Below, one piece after another: positions 1 through 8,960 of a stretch of 64,000 nt of DNA. The first letter of the stretch is position 1, and every line of letters starts with the position of its first letter. The translations under genes were made by a program, and so were the position numbers. The stretch comes from Bacteroidales bacterium (GTDB lineage Bacteria > Bacteroidota > Bacteroidia > Bacteroidales > P3), in contig JAGBJI010000004.1 in NCBI GenBank assembly GCA_017934545.1, positions 1-64,000 on the forward strand, in the 5' to 3' direction. Under the pieces are notes generated by a model. The model had not been told where the DNA came from, did not search any database, and was given only the letters and a program-made list of their open reading frames with translations.

Positions 1-420
1 AAAGAATCCTTACACGCTACACTTTTGGTTTTTTTTCTTTCCGTCTTCTTTATTACAATGACCTTTCCTTCCCTCTACGGTCCTCTCCGCTTCCTCTTCA
101 GCGTTTCTTCCCGTTTTGGAGTTGCAAAATTACTACCTTTTAACATTCTGACCAAATATTTTATCAACTTTTTTTGCTCCTTTTTCTTATTTTGCTGATT
201 TTGAGAACGAAAAATTTTAATACAATCTGAATTTACAGTCGTAAAACGACAATAAAAACCTATTAAAATATGGTTTAAAACAAAGACAAGTGCCGTTTAT
301 TTATATAAAAACCCTATTTATATTAATAAAATCCGCACTTTGCAGAAAAAAAAACTATACCTTATATTATATATAGGGCAAAAGAAAAAGTCGGAAGTGA
401 GGACTAAAAACTTATAAAAT
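1..420. other. Gene-free left edge
   Basis: No convincing coding region is visible. The first 120 bases are strongly pyrimidine-rich on the + strand, so purine-rich if transcribed leftwards. A promoter-like TAATTTTG on the - strand at 125-132 would drive transcription out of the left edge, so the purine-rich stretch may be the leader of a gene or RNA beyond the window. An imperfect palindrome CCTTATATTATATATAGG lies at 360-377 and recurs before htpG. Confidence 0.5.
125..132 (-). promoter_or_regulatory. Putative -7 element reading out of the window
   Basis: The + strand CAAAATTA is TAATTTTG on the - strand, matching the Bacteroidota -7 consensus TAnnTTTG. No gene start is visible before the left edge. 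Confidence 0.4.
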
Positions 421-450
421 AAAAAAGGAGTGTACCGAACGGTACACTCC
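421..450 (-). terminator. Intrinsic terminator of the T9SS cargo gene
   Basis: A perfect 10-bp stem (GGAGTGTACC / GGTACACTCC, 427-436 and 441-450) with a 4-nt loop is followed on the - strand by six T. It lies about 45 nt past the stop codon of the leftmost gene. Confidence 0.85.
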
Positions 451-493
451 GATGACGAAATTTAATATTAAAACTTATTTTATGAAAGTTCTA

Positions 494-1606
494 TTATTTA
501 ACAACGACTTTGCTTGTCTGAACTTTGCCGTTTTGTCTAACTTTAACGAAGTAAGTTCCTTTTGCGAAATCGTTTACAGGTATTACAACTCCGTTAGCAA
601 CGGTATTGTTTGTATAAACAACCTGACCCAAAGTGTTAACCATTTCAACGTTTTCTATCAAAGACAAAGAAGAAACAACCACTCTGTCAGATGCAGGGTT
701 AGGATATACGTTTACTGCTGCTGCAGCAACTTCGTTCAAACCGTCTGCAGTTGTAGTAACTTCAGTGTAGAAACAATTTCCCAAGTGAACGTCAACGTTT
801 ACAGGCATAACGTGTACGGAATATGTAGTGTTTTCCTCAAGGTCATCGTCATAATACTCATTTTGAGTATAAGTTATTTCATCGTCAAATTCATCTTGTT
901 GAGGCTGAACAGGATTGTTTTGTCCGTAGGAATTGTAATACTTAATTATAGTGTTTAAAATGCTTTGAGAAGCTTCAACATTGTTTTGGTTGTAATCAGC
1001 CAATGAATCAGTATAATCTACGTTGATGAAGAATGCGTAAGTATTTTCATCAGGTTCTACTGTCAAACGGAAAGAGTTGCTTGTAATATTGCTTACAGAT
1101 GCAGTTACATTTGCAGTTTTTCCCAAATATTCTGCAGAAGTAAAGTTTTTAACTACCAATACAGTGTCTGCACCTTCGTTGATGATTGCAGGACATGCTA
1201 TTTCAAAATCGCTTTCTCCTTCAAGGTCAATATAAGTGGCTTTACCCGTAGTGTCAGGTCCGTACCATTTGATGTGGTCAGCCAAAGAATCACACATCAT
1301 TCCGACGGTTATTCCGCGGCTTTGGATATACTGCTCTACGTGGCCTGCAGGAGCACATATACTTCCGTACTTTACGGTTCCTTCTGCTGCTTCCATTTGA
1401 ACTGCAGCGATAACGCCGTATCCTGCATTATAAGAACTTTCAACCGTGATTGAAACTTCGTTTGCTTTAACTGAAACAGGTTTTACCTTTATCAGTTCTT
1501 TGCCAGTAGATTTTGCAAACATAGATTTCTGCTGAACTGCAGTTCTCTGTGCAAAAGCACCGAATGTCAACCCTAATGCAAGGGCGAATAATGTAAACTT
1601 TTTCAT
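494..1606 (-). CDS. Exported protein with T9SS type A C-terminal sorting domain
   Basis: A 370-residue protein. It starts with a classical signal peptide (MKKFTLFALALGLTFGAFAQ) and ends with about 75 residues typical of a T9SS type A sorting domain: VYPNPASD, then a GTYFVKV stretch and a final KVVVK. Known members of this family cross the outer membrane by T9SS and are released or anchored on the surface. The middle (about 45-290) is acidic, rich in Asp, Glu and Asn, and I recognise no enzyme domain; residues 220-265 are especially low in complexity. It is transcribed alone, with a promoter-like TACTTTTG at 1671-1678 and a strong terminator downstream. The export route is clear and the function unknown. 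Confidence 0.85.
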   Translation of the reverse strand: MKKFTLFALALGLTFGAFAQRTAVQQKSMFAKSTGKELIKVKPVSVKANEVSITVESSYNAGYGVIAAVQMEAAEGTVKYGSICAPAGHVEQYIQSRGITVGMMCDSLADHIKWYGPDTTGKATYIDLEGESDFEIACPAIINEGADTVLVVKNFTSAEYLGKTANVTASVSNITSNSFRLTVEPDENTYAFFINVDYTDSLADYNQNNVEASQSILNTIIKYYNSYGQNNPVQPQQDEFDDEITYTQNEYYDDDLEENTTYSVHVMPVNVDVHLGNCFYTEVTTTADGLNEVAAAAVNVYPNPASDRVVVSSLSLIENVEMVNTLGQVVYTNNTVANGVVIPVNDFAKGTYFVKVRQNGKVQTSKVVVK

Positions 1607-1670
1607 TACTTTTTAATTTTAAAATGTGTTAATAACTTTTAATAAACTTTAATTTTCATTTTCAAGTTTA

Positions 1671-1678
1671 CAAAAGTA
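1671..1678 (-). promoter_or_regulatory. Promoter -7 element (T9SS cargo gene)
   Basis: TACTTTTG on the - strand matches TAnnTTTG and lies 65 nt upstream of the start at 1606. No clear TTTG at -33. Confidence 0.5.
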
Positions 1679-1901
1679 CAATGTTTTTTTTATATAGGGA
1701 ACATTTTTTTGCTTTTTTTTTCAAGTTTTTGTCTAACATGTTGATTTTACGGAAAATAAAAAATCAATTTTTTAGTGCAAAATGCAATTTCCATTTAAGC
1801 AAAACGACAGTATACCTATATATAATATATAAAAAACGGTTTTAAAAAGGATTTTCAATATAAAAGAACAAGAAAAGAAAATATTGAAAAGCGAATTGAT
1901 T

Positions 1902-2026
1902 TTGTTGTTTTCAGGAAGCATTTTGTTTTGAACCGTCCAAAACGAAGTTTCAGACCGTCCGAAAGTATGTTTTGAACCGTCCGAAATGTGATTTCGGACG
2001 GTCTGAAAAAATTTGTTTTCAGGAAA
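1902..2026. repeat. 22-nt phased array F (ACCGTCC core)
   Basis: Four copies of ACCGTCC occur at 1932-1938, 1954-1960, 1976-1982 and, inverted, at 1996-2002. The first three are exactly 22 nt apart. TTTTCAGGA units sit one further period out on each side (A of CAG at 1913 and 2021, 22 nt from the nearest core centre). Copies three and four also form a perfect 12-bp hairpin with a GTG loop. The array lies in the 517-bp divergent gap between the T9SS cargo gene and dapD. Same architecture as the CATATG arrays, different core. Confidence 0.8.
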
Positions 2027-2123
2027 GAAAAAATTGTAATCAAAAAAGGGAAAAATAAAATGTAATAAAAGCGGCGGATTTTCCGTTTTTAACTTAATAA
2101 AAACACTGAAAAAAGATATTATT

Positions 2124-2927
2124 ATGTTGATAGACAGAAAACTTATAGAGGATGCGTGGCTTGACCGCACATTGTTGCAGGACAGAGCGGTAGTTAACGA
2201 CATCAACGACACGGTAACGCTGTTGAACCGCGGCGAAATACGCACGGCGGAGATGAAAGACGGACAGTGGGTGGTGAACAACTGGGTACAGAAAGCGATA
2301 ATACTTTATTTTGCCGTCAACAAAGTGAAAACGATTGAGGCAGGAGAGATTGAATATGCGGACAAAGTGCCGTTGAAAAAAGATTACATACAATGGGGAG
2401 TGCGTGCGGTGCCGGGTGCAATAGCACGCTACGGAGCGTATATAGCCAAAGGCGTGGTTTTGATGCCTTCGTTTGTCAACATAGGGGCATATGTGGACGA
2501 AGGAACGATGGTTGACACTTGGGCAACGGTAGGTTCGTGCGCCCAGATAGGCAAAAACGTCCATCTGGCAGGCGGCGTAGGCATAGGAGGCGTGCTTGAA
2601 CCGATAGGAGCATCGCCCGTAATAGTGGAGGACAACTGTTTCATAGGCTCAAGGTGCATAGTGGTGGAAGGAGCAAGAATATGTCAGGGTGCGGTATTGG
2701 GTGCAAACACGGTGATAACCGCTTCAACGAAAATAATTGACGTAACGCAGAGCGAACCTGTGGAATACAAGGGCATAGTGCCGCCGAACAGCGTGGTAAT
2801 ACCCGGAAGTTACACAAAAAAATTCGCCGCAGGCGATTACAACGTGAACTGTGCCTTAATCATAGGCAAGAGAAAAGAGTCTACGGACAAAAAAACATCG
2901 CTCAACGAAGCGTTGCGGATGTTTTAA
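2124..2927 (+). CDS. dapD: 2,3,4,5-tetrahydropyridine-2,6-dicarboxylate N-succinyltransferase
   Basis: A 267-residue protein of the DapD family. It transfers succinyl from succinyl-CoA to tetrahydrodipicolinate in the succinylase branch of lysine/diaminopimelate synthesis, in the cytoplasm. An N-terminal helical part is followed by a left-handed beta-helix of hexapeptide repeats (about residues 95-210, with VVLMPSFVNIGAYVDEG, VGSCAQIGKNVHLAGGVGIGG and GSRCIVVEGA) and a short C-terminal extension. Length is normal for the family. dapF of the same pathway is 13 kb away on the other strand, so the pathway genes are scattered. The gene ends 8 bp from the convergent gene at 2936, with no terminator visible between them. 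Confidence 0.95.
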   Translation: MLIDRKLIEDAWLDRTLLQDRAVVNDINDTVTLLNRGEIRTAEMKDGQWVVNNWVQKAIILYFAVNKVKTIEAGEIEYADKVPLKKDYIQWGVRAVPGAIARYGAYIAKGVVLMPSFVNIGAYVDEGTMVDTWATVGSCAQIGKNVHLAGGVGIGGVLEPIGASPVIVEDNCFIGSRCIVVEGARICQGAVLGANTVITASTKIIDVTQSEPVEYKGIVPPNSVVIPGSYTKKFAAGDYNVNCALIIGKRKESTDKKTSLNEALRMF

Positions 2928-2935
2928 AGAGTGAA

Positions 2936-4204
2936 TCAGGTTTTGTGTTTTTCTTTTTTAGCCGCAGGGAACAAGATATTGTTCAAAATAAGGCGGTAAC
3001 CGGGTGAATTAGGAAATAAATCCAAGTCGGTTTTGGGGTCGCCTACAAAGTGGCGGTAGTCTTCGGGGTCATGTCCGGAGAGGAACGACCATGTTCCCTT
3101 GCCGTATTCGCCGTGTATGTAGCGTACCTCGCCGAACGATTTGTTTTCGCCCATCACCAAGACGTTGGTTTTTAACAGCGACTTGCGGAAAGCCGTCGTC
3201 TGACCGTAGAACCCTTTGACTATACGGGTGTGGTTCTGCGTCAGCATGGTGGGTATCCAATCCCATTTGGCAGAAAAATCAAACAAGACGAAGACGTCGT
3301 TTTTTTCGTTGACATAGCGTTGACGTTCCTGCGACACGTCAATGTCGGAAATTCTGTATGCAGAGGGATTGGTTTCTATGGTAAAATTTTCAAATGCGAA
3401 ACAGTCGGCGTAATTCAATTTTTTTTGGGCGTCAAAGTCCATGGCGTCGCCGTCAAACATCTCGCGGCAGATGTCAACACCGTCCGCAGCCAAAGCAATG
3501 TCGTACGAATCGGTGGCACTGCACATGGCAAACATAAATCCTCCGCCGAGAACAAAGTTGCGTATTTGTTTTACTACCGCCAATTTCAGTTGCGACACTT
3601 TTTTGTAGCCAAGCGATGCAGCCAAATTCTCCTGGAATGCCACTTCTTCTTTGTACCACGCTGTTGTACGGTACGATGCCCAAAACTTTCCGTGCTGTCC
3701 CGTAAAATCTTCGTGATGCAGATGCAGCCAATCGTACAACGGCAGTTTTCCGTCCAGCACTTCTTGGTCGTAAACCACATCGTAAGGTATTTGGGCATAG
3801 GTCAGAACCAAGGTAACCGCATCGTCCCACGGCCGTTTGCTCTTTGGCGAGTATACGGCTATCTTCGGTGCTTTTTGCAATTGCACTATATCCATATTGA
3901 TTTCGGGGTCTGCGATTTCGGATTGTATGTTGGCGTATTGAATATCTGAAATTATTTCGTAGGTAACCCCACGTAAACGGCACAAACGCACGGTAGGTTC
4001 GTTTTCTTGCAGAGCAAAACTGCCTCCGCGGTAGTTTAACATCCAGTCAACGTCAATCTGCCGTTGCAATGCTTCGTATGCCACGCCGTAAGCTTTGAGA
4101 TGATTTTTTTGTTTGGCATCCATCGGTATTAAAACTACGGATGCAAAACACTCCGTCAACATTGCAATCAACGCAAAAGCGAAAATAAAAAAACGTTTTC
4201 CCAT
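2936..4204 (-). CDS. Exported protein of a Bacteroidota family often labelled 'asparagine synthetase B'
   Basis: A 422-residue protein with an N-terminal signal peptide (about 1-21) followed by the conserved opening LIPMDAKQKNHLKAYGVAY and LNYRGGSF. I recognise this as a Bacteroidota family commonly named asparagine synthetase B in databases. It has no N-terminal Cys nucleophile or ATP-pyrophosphatase domain, so the name looks unjustified. The central part (about 110-240: KIAVYSPKSK, HLHHEDFTGQHG, FVLGGGFMFAMCSATD) resembles a class I glutamine-amidotransferase-like or ThuA-like fold. It starts 2 bp after dnaB and is probably cotranscribed with it. Cellular role unknown. Confidence 0.75.
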   Translation of the reverse strand: MGKRFFIFAFALIAMLTECFASVVLIPMDAKQKNHLKAYGVAYEALQRQIDVDWMLNYRGGSFALQENEPTVRLCRLRGVTYEIISDIQYANIQSEIADPEINMDIVQLQKAPKIAVYSPKSKRPWDDAVTLVLTYAQIPYDVVYDQEVLDGKLPLYDWLHLHHEDFTGQHGKFWASYRTTAWYKEEVAFQENLAASLGYKKVSQLKLAVVKQIRNFVLGGGFMFAMCSATDSYDIALAADGVDICREMFDGDAMDFDAQKKLNYADCFAFENFTIETNPSAYRISDIDVSQERQRYVNEKNDVFVLFDFSAKWDWIPTMLTQNHTRIVKGFYGQTTAFRKSLLKTNVLVMGENKSFGEVRYIHGEYGKGTWSFLSGHDPEDYRHFVGDPKTDLDLFPNSPGYRLILNNILFPAAKKEKHKT

Positions 4205-4206
4205 TA

Positions 4207-5739
4207 TCAGAACGGCGTTTCGTCGGTTTCTACGGGCATAGTGCCGCCCTGCATTTGCGAAGTGTTCATCTTGGAGTCCATGACGATGGTCTGCGGCTGT
4301 GAATCAAAAGACGGATTGGACAAAACCGACGTCGGTACGGTGTTGTTCAGATTGTAAAACTTGACAAATCTGCCCTGAAAGCCCAAACGTGCCTTATTCA
4401 ACGCTCCCGCTCTGTTTTTGGCAACGTTGATGTAGGCTATACCGCGTGTGGAACCGTTGCCGTCTTCCATCTCTCCGTAATATTCGGGACGGTAAATAAA
4501 CATGACGATGTCAGCGTCCTGCTCTATTGCACCCGATTCACGCAAATCCGAAAGCATAGGCTCTTTGCTTCCCCCGCGTTTCTCAACGTCGCGGCTCAGC
4601 TGCGAAAGAGCCAAGACGGGAATGCCCAACTCTTTGGCCAAACCCTTTAATTGACGGGATATATATGATATTTCCTGTTCTCGGTTGTTATTCCGTGTAT
4701 CTCCGCCGCTCATCAACTGCAAGTAATCTATGAAAACCATGTCTATGTTGTGGCTTTTCTTCATCCGCTTGCACTTTGCTTTCAACTCCATGATGTTCAG
4801 ACCCGGGTTGTCGTCAATATACATCCGGCAATTGCCCAACTCCCTGGCTTTTTGCTTGACTATTTCCAAATCGCTTGTGGATAACTGGTCGCCGCGTTTG
4901 AGTTTTTGACCCTCAATCTCGGCTTCGGAAGATATAAGCCGCATCATAAGTTCGTTGGCGGTCATTTCCAAAGAAAAAACCGCTATACTCTTGCCGAACT
5001 GCATAGCCATATTGCGTGCAATATTGAGTGCAAAAGCCGTCTTTCCCATTGCAGGACGGGCGGCAAGGATTATCAGCGTACCGGGTTGAAACCCTCCCGT
5101 GATGTTGTCCAAATCGGGAAAACCGCTTTCCAACCCTATGGTGTGCGAATCTGATTGTTGGGCAGCGTCAATATCCCTTACGGCAACCTCACTCAACATG
5201 CTCATGCTCTTTTCCTGCGAATTGAAGTTAACATCGTTGATTGCCAAGAAATTCGTTTCGGTTTCGTCAAGCAATGTAAGTATGTCGGTCGTATCACTGT
5301 AAGCAAATTTAAGCGTTTGGGTAGACAGGCGGATAAGTTCACGCTGTATATACTTTTCGGCGAGCATTTTTACATATGTTTCCACATGTGCCGCCGACGC
5401 TATGCGTTCCATAAGCGAAGCAAGTTTATACGAACCCCCTACGGCGTCAAACATGCCCATCTTTTTGAGTTTTTCGCTCACTGTAAGCACGTCAACGTCG
5501 CTTCCCTCCGCATTCAACGAATATATGGCGTGGAAAATTTCTTTGTTTTCCTGTTTGTAAAAATATTCTTCGTGCAATCTGTCAATGGTGTTTATCAACG
5601 CATCGTCGTCAATAATCATCGCACCCAAGACACTCTCCTCTATGTCCACAATCTGCGGCGGAATTTGGTTGTTGTTCAACGCAAAAGCCTGCTCCTGTGT
5701 CATCCGTATCCGTCTGTTATTGCTTTGTAAATCCGGCAT
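4207..5739 (-). CDS. dnaB: Replicative DNA helicase DnaB
   Basis: A 510-residue hexameric 5'-3' helicase of the replication fork. The N-terminal DnaB domain (about 20-130, beginning PPQIVDIEESVLGAMIID) binds primase. The RecA-like C-terminal domain has the Walker A motif ARPAMGKTAFALN near residue 230, the Walker B segment DMVFIDYLQLM and the typical LSQLSRDVEKR and LSDLRESGAIEQDAD motifs. No intein is present. I use the ATG at 5739 (MPDLQ) rather than the in-frame TTG at 5760, because the TTG lies inside the predicted -7 element TATATTTG at 5758-5765; MTQEQ 12 codons further in is another possibility. The exported protein gene at 2936 follows directly. Confidence 0.95.
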   Translation of the reverse strand: MPDLQSNNRRIRMTQEQAFALNNNQIPPQIVDIEESVLGAMIIDDDALINTIDRLHEEYFYKQENKEIFHAIYSLNAEGSDVDVLTVSEKLKKMGMFDAVGGSYKLASLMERIASAAHVETYVKMLAEKYIQRELIRLSTQTLKFAYSDTTDILTLLDETETNFLAINDVNFNSQEKSMSMLSEVAVRDIDAAQQSDSHTIGLESGFPDLDNITGGFQPGTLIILAARPAMGKTAFALNIARNMAMQFGKSIAVFSLEMTANELMMRLISSEAEIEGQKLKRGDQLSTSDLEIVKQKARELGNCRMYIDDNPGLNIMELKAKCKRMKKSHNIDMVFIDYLQLMSGGDTRNNNREQEISYISRQLKGLAKELGIPVLALSQLSRDVEKRGGSKEPMLSDLRESGAIEQDADIVMFIYRPEYYGEMEDGNGSTRGIAYINVAKNRAGALNKARLGFQGRFVKFYNLNNTVPTSVLSNPSFDSQPQTIVMDSKMNTSQMQGGTMPVETDETPF

Positions 5740-5757
5740 AATACATAATTTATTTTG

Positions 5758-5765
5758 CAAATATA
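5758..5765 (-). promoter_or_regulatory. Promoter -7 element of dnaB
   Basis: TATATTTG on the - strand fits TAnnTTTG exactly. It would give a 5' leader of only about 12 nt before the ATG at 5739, which argues against the longer TTG-initiated frame. Confidence 0.55.
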
Positions 5766-5798
5766 CAAAATTTCTTTCACCTTGTATAAACTGAAAAA

Positions 5799-5927
5799 AT
5801 TGTTTTCAGAAAACAAAAACAAAAAAACATATGTATTTTTTCAAAAAAACATATGAATTTTGATTAAAAAACATATGTTTTTTGTTTCAAAAACATATGT
5901 TTTTTTTCTGCGGATTCTGAAAACAAT
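5799..5927. repeat. 22-nt phased array A (CATATG core)
   Basis: CATATG occurs at 5828, 5850, 5872 and 5894, exactly 22 nt apart, each flanked by A-tracts on the left and mostly T-tracts on the right. The array is bounded by a 13-bp inverted repeat ATTGTTTTCAGAA (5799-5811) / TTCTGAAAACAAT (5915-5927), whose CAG/CTG centres lie 21.5-22.5 nt from the outer CATATG centres. It sits in the 330-bp gap between divergent dnaB and htpG. The rest of that gap holds the palindrome CCTATATTGTATATAAGG at 5973-5990 and a possible htpG promoter (TTTG at 6038-6041, TATAATTTT at 6065-6073). Confidence 0.95.
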
Positions 5928-6090
5928 ATTTTTTACCATCGGTTTTCATCTGCAAATTCACGCAAAAATATACCTATATTGTATATAAGGAGTAGCGAAA
6001 ACTGTCATTATGTCATACAATCTATTATGGAACAATGTTTGTCACGCCGTTAACCGAATCTGAGTATAATTTTAAAAACATATAAACATA

Positions 6091-7989
6091 ATGAAAGGTA
6101 AAATTAATGTAAAAACAGAGAACATCTTCCCTGTTATAAAAAAGTTTCTTTATTCAGACCACGAAATATTTTTGCGTGAGATAGTTTCCAATGCCGTAGA
6201 CGCAACCCAAAAACTTAAAACCCTTTCGTCAATAGGCGAAGTAAAAGGCGATTTGGGCGATTTGACCATTGACGTAAAGATAGACAAAGACAAAAAAACG
6301 CTTCACGTAATTGACCGCGGTATAGGTATGACCAAGGACGAAGTGGAGAAATACATCACCCAGATAGCATTTTCGGGTGCTGAAGAGTTTTTGGAAAAAT
6401 TCAAAGGCAAGAGCGAAACGGACATAAACCAACTGATAGGCCATTTCGGATTGGGTTTCTTCTCGTCGTTTATGGTTTCAGACCAAGTGGAAATATTTAC
6501 CAAGTCGTTCAAAGAAGGCAAAGGCGTTCATTGGACGTGCGACGGCGATACGGAATACTCAATAGAAGATTTTGACAAAACAGAACGCGGAACGGAGATA
6601 GTAATGCACATAACCGAAGAATGCAAAGATTTCCTTGAAGAATACAAAATACTTGAGTTGTTGAGGAAATACTGCAAATTTATGCCCGTTGCAATCCGTT
6701 TCGGCAAAGAAAAGACTTGGGAAGACTCCCCTACCGAAAAAGACAAGGACGGTAACGCCAAACGTATTGAGGTAGAAAAAGACAGAATAATAAACAACAC
6801 CGAACCGTTGTGGAAAAAAACTCCGTCGGAACTTAAAGACGAAGATTACAAAAAGTTTTTCCGCGAGTTGTATCCTATGAATTTTGACGACCCGTTGTTC
6901 CATATACACTTGAACGTTGACTATCCGTTCAATTTAACGGGTATTTTGTATTTCCCTAAAGTTAAAAAGAATATTGACCCTACGCAAGACAAAATACAAT
7001 TGTATTGCAATCAGGTGTTCGTAACCGATTCGGTTGAGGGTGTTGTGCCGCAATACATGATGCTTTTGCGGGGTGTGATAGATTCGCCCGACATTCCTTT
7101 GAACGTATCGCGTTCTTATCTTCAAAGCGATAACAACGTAAAGAAAATATCTTCGCATATATCCAAAAAAGTTGCGGAAAAACTTGAGGAGATAAGCAAA
7201 AAACAACACGACGAATTCCTTGATAAGTGGAACGATTTGAAGGTTTTCATTGAATACGGCATGCTTTCGGACGAAAAATTTTACGAAAGAATGAAAAACA
7301 TCTACGTATTCAAAAACACGGAAGGTAAATTCTTTACTTTCGATGAATACAAAACCAAAATATCTCCTGTTCAAACGGACAAAGACAAGAACATTATAGT
7401 TTTGTATGCACAAAACACCGACGTACAATACAGTTATATCCAAGCAGCAAAAGAAAAAGGTTACGACGTTTTGTTGATGGACGGAATTTTGGACTCGCAT
7501 TTCATCAATATGTTGGAACAGAAGAACGAGAAAATACGCTTTGCACGTATAGATTCGGACGTTATAAACAAATTGATTCAAAAAGACGAAACCGTACCTT
7601 CAAAACTTAACGAGCAGGAAACTACAAAGGTCAAAGAAATGATGGAGAATTTGGTTGACAAAAAAACATTCACCGTCCTTACAGAGCCGCTTGACGAAAA
7701 CGCACAGCCCGTTACCGTGACCCAAAACGAGTTTATGCGTCGTATGAAAGACATGAGCGAGTTGGGAGGCGGCGGAATGTACGGTTTGTACGGCGAAATG
7801 CCAGACAGTTACAACCTTGTAATCAACACAAACCACCCCGCAATATACAACCTTGTGCAAAGCCAGGACGAAGAACACAAAACGCAGGTACTTTCCCAGC
7901 TTAAAGATTTGGCATTGCTATCTCAAGGATTGTTGAAAGGCGAAGCCCTTGACACGTTTATAAAACGTTCAACAAAGATAATAGAATGA
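6091..7989 (+). CDS. htpG: Molecular chaperone HtpG (Hsp90 family)
   Basis: A 632-residue cytosolic ATP-dependent Hsp90 chaperone. The N-terminal GHKL ATPase domain shows REIVSNAVDA (catalytic Glu and nucleotide-binding Asn, about 27-37), DRGIGM near 75 and the ATP-lid motif GHFGLGFFSSFM near 117-128. The middle domain contains the conserved catalytic-loop Arg in NVSRSYLQ, and a C-terminal dimerisation domain follows. Length is standard. The gene is monocistronic with a good terminator 25 nt after the stop. I see no CIRCE element or other recognisable heat-shock operator upstream; instead array A lies about 160 bp before the start. Confidence 0.97.
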   Translation: MKGKINVKTENIFPVIKKFLYSDHEIFLREIVSNAVDATQKLKTLSSIGEVKGDLGDLTIDVKIDKDKKTLHVIDRGIGMTKDEVEKYITQIAFSGAEEFLEKFKGKSETDINQLIGHFGLGFFSSFMVSDQVEIFTKSFKEGKGVHWTCDGDTEYSIEDFDKTERGTEIVMHITEECKDFLEEYKILELLRKYCKFMPVAIRFGKEKTWEDSPTEKDKDGNAKRIEVEKDRIINNTEPLWKKTPSELKDEDYKKFFRELYPMNFDDPLFHIHLNVDYPFNLTGILYFPKVKKNIDPTQDKIQLYCNQVFVTDSVEGVVPQYMMLLRGVIDSPDIPLNVSRSYLQSDNNVKKISSHISKKVAEKLEEISKKQHDEFLDKWNDLKVFIEYGMLSDEKFYERMKNIYVFKNTEGKFFTFDEYKTKISPVQTDKDKNIIVLYAQNTDVQYSYIQAAKEKGYDVLLMDGILDSHFINMLEQKNEKIRFARIDSDVINKLIQKDETVPSKLNEQETTKVKEMMENLVDKKTFTVLTEPLDENAQPVTVTQNEFMRRMKDMSELGGGGMYGLYGEMPDSYNLVINTNHPAIYNLVQSQDEEHKTQVLSQLKDLALLSQGLLKGEALDTFIKRSTKIIE

Positions 7990-8013
7990 ACTGCGTCATA
8001 ATGCTAAAAAACC

Positions 8014-8044
8014 AAAAGGCGGAGCAAATTTGCTCCGCCTTTTT
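8014..8044 (+). terminator. htpG terminator
   Basis: The stem AAAGGCGGAGCA / TGCTCCGCCTTT with a tiny AT loop is followed by a T-rich tail just downstream of htpG. The A-run on the left may also serve the convergent gene at 8087. Confidence 0.88.
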
Positions 8045-8086
8045 CATAAAATTATAAAACATTTTTAAATATTGAAAAGATTTCTT

Positions 8087-8899
8087 CTACCATCTATAGC
8101 CCACGGTAAGCAAAACGCTTATACGCGAATCAGCACTACGTTTGTACCAAACGCCGTGCGACATATAGTTCAAGGTCAAAGCATCGGAAAGCGATGATAA
8201 GTCTTCAGTACCGGATGTGCCGACTGAAAGAATATCCTGCAATTTGTCTGTCACATCGTCAGTTTTTTTCAGTATCACGGCATTGTAATAGCCCGTCAAA
8301 GTAGCAAAAATGCGGTTGTTAAAGTGATAGGTAAAGCCGACATTGCCCTGAATGCCCATGTCATAGTAGGATTGAAACGACACATCAGGCTCGTTATCTG
8401 CGTCTTTTCCCTTTATGTATTCATTGCTGTTGTTTGCCGACATGGTCATCTCCCAAAAGCCGCCCGCACCTATATTTAACGAAAACTTAGGAGCAAGATA
8501 TATTGCACCGTAAAGGCTGATAAACTCCGACAAACCGTTGGTGTTGACCGTTGCTATGGCGTTTAAATCCGTTGAAAACAAATCTACGGTGAATCCTTCG
8601 CGTTGCCATGTCAACACTTCCGACAATCCTATGGAAAATCTTTGGCTTAACTCTTTTTCAAAGCCCAAAGAAAGTCCTATGTTGTAGTTAAAATTTTTGT
8701 AAGCAAAGTTTTGCGAAACAACGGGCGAAGAACTTAAATCCCAAAAATTGAAATTGACAAAATCCACATCGCCTTTGGGAATATTCGCTCCCGCAGTTAT
8801 TCCCAACCTAAAGTCGCCCAACCAACTCCACAAGCCCGCTTTTGCATCGCAAATGCCCATTGTAGCCAAAACAACAAGTATTATTATGTATTTTTTCAT
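8087..8899 (-). CDS. Predicted outer-membrane beta-barrel protein
   Basis: A 270-residue protein with a signal peptide (MKKYIIILVVLATMGICDAKA). The body is made of alternating amphipathic strands typical of a small porin-like or OmpX/OprF-type barrel: FRLGITAGANIP, YNIGLSLGFEKEL, LAPKFSLNIGAGGFWEM, IQGNVGFTYHFNNRIFATLTGYY, ending in SRISVLLTVGYRW. The terminal aromatic residue is the usual signal for barrel insertion. No enzymatic motif is visible. Its promoter (-7 at 8965-8972) lies back to back with that of ispE. Function unknown. Confidence 0.75.
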   Translation of the reverse strand: MKKYIIILVVLATMGICDAKAGLWSWLGDFRLGITAGANIPKGDVDFVNFNFWDLSSSPVVSQNFAYKNFNYNIGLSLGFEKELSQRFSIGLSEVLTWQREGFTVDLFSTDLNAIATVNTNGLSEFISLYGAIYLAPKFSLNIGAGGFWEMTMSANNSNEYIKGKDADNEPDVSFQSYYDMGIQGNVGFTYHFNNRIFATLTGYYNAVILKKTDDVTDKLQDILSVGTSGTEDLSSLSDALTLNYMSHGVWYKRSADSRISVLLTVGYRW

Positions 8900-8960
8900 C
8901 GTTTTTTAATTGTTTAATATGTTATACGGCGGTTTTCAAAAAAAGTTTATACAATATAAT

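Noticed and set aside
1-420. Ribosomal RNA leader at the left edge
   Set aside because: Purine-rich transcript and outward promoter would fit, but there is no recognisable rRNA or processing sequence within the window.
1772-2281. Open frame of 169 codons (-) over array F and dapD start
   Set aside because: It is an accidental frame of the AT-rich gap and antisense to dapD, with a repetitive translation of the ACCGTCC array.
2936-4204. Calling the exported protein an asparagine synthetase
   Set aside because: No Cys nucleophile at the N-terminus and no ATP-pyrophosphatase motif; the protein carries a signal peptide.
5799-5927. CATATG arrays as CRISPR
   Set aside because: The repeated unit is only 6-16 nt and the spacers are similar between arrays, A/T-rich and of fixed 16 nt, with no cas genes. 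This is not a CRISPR layout.
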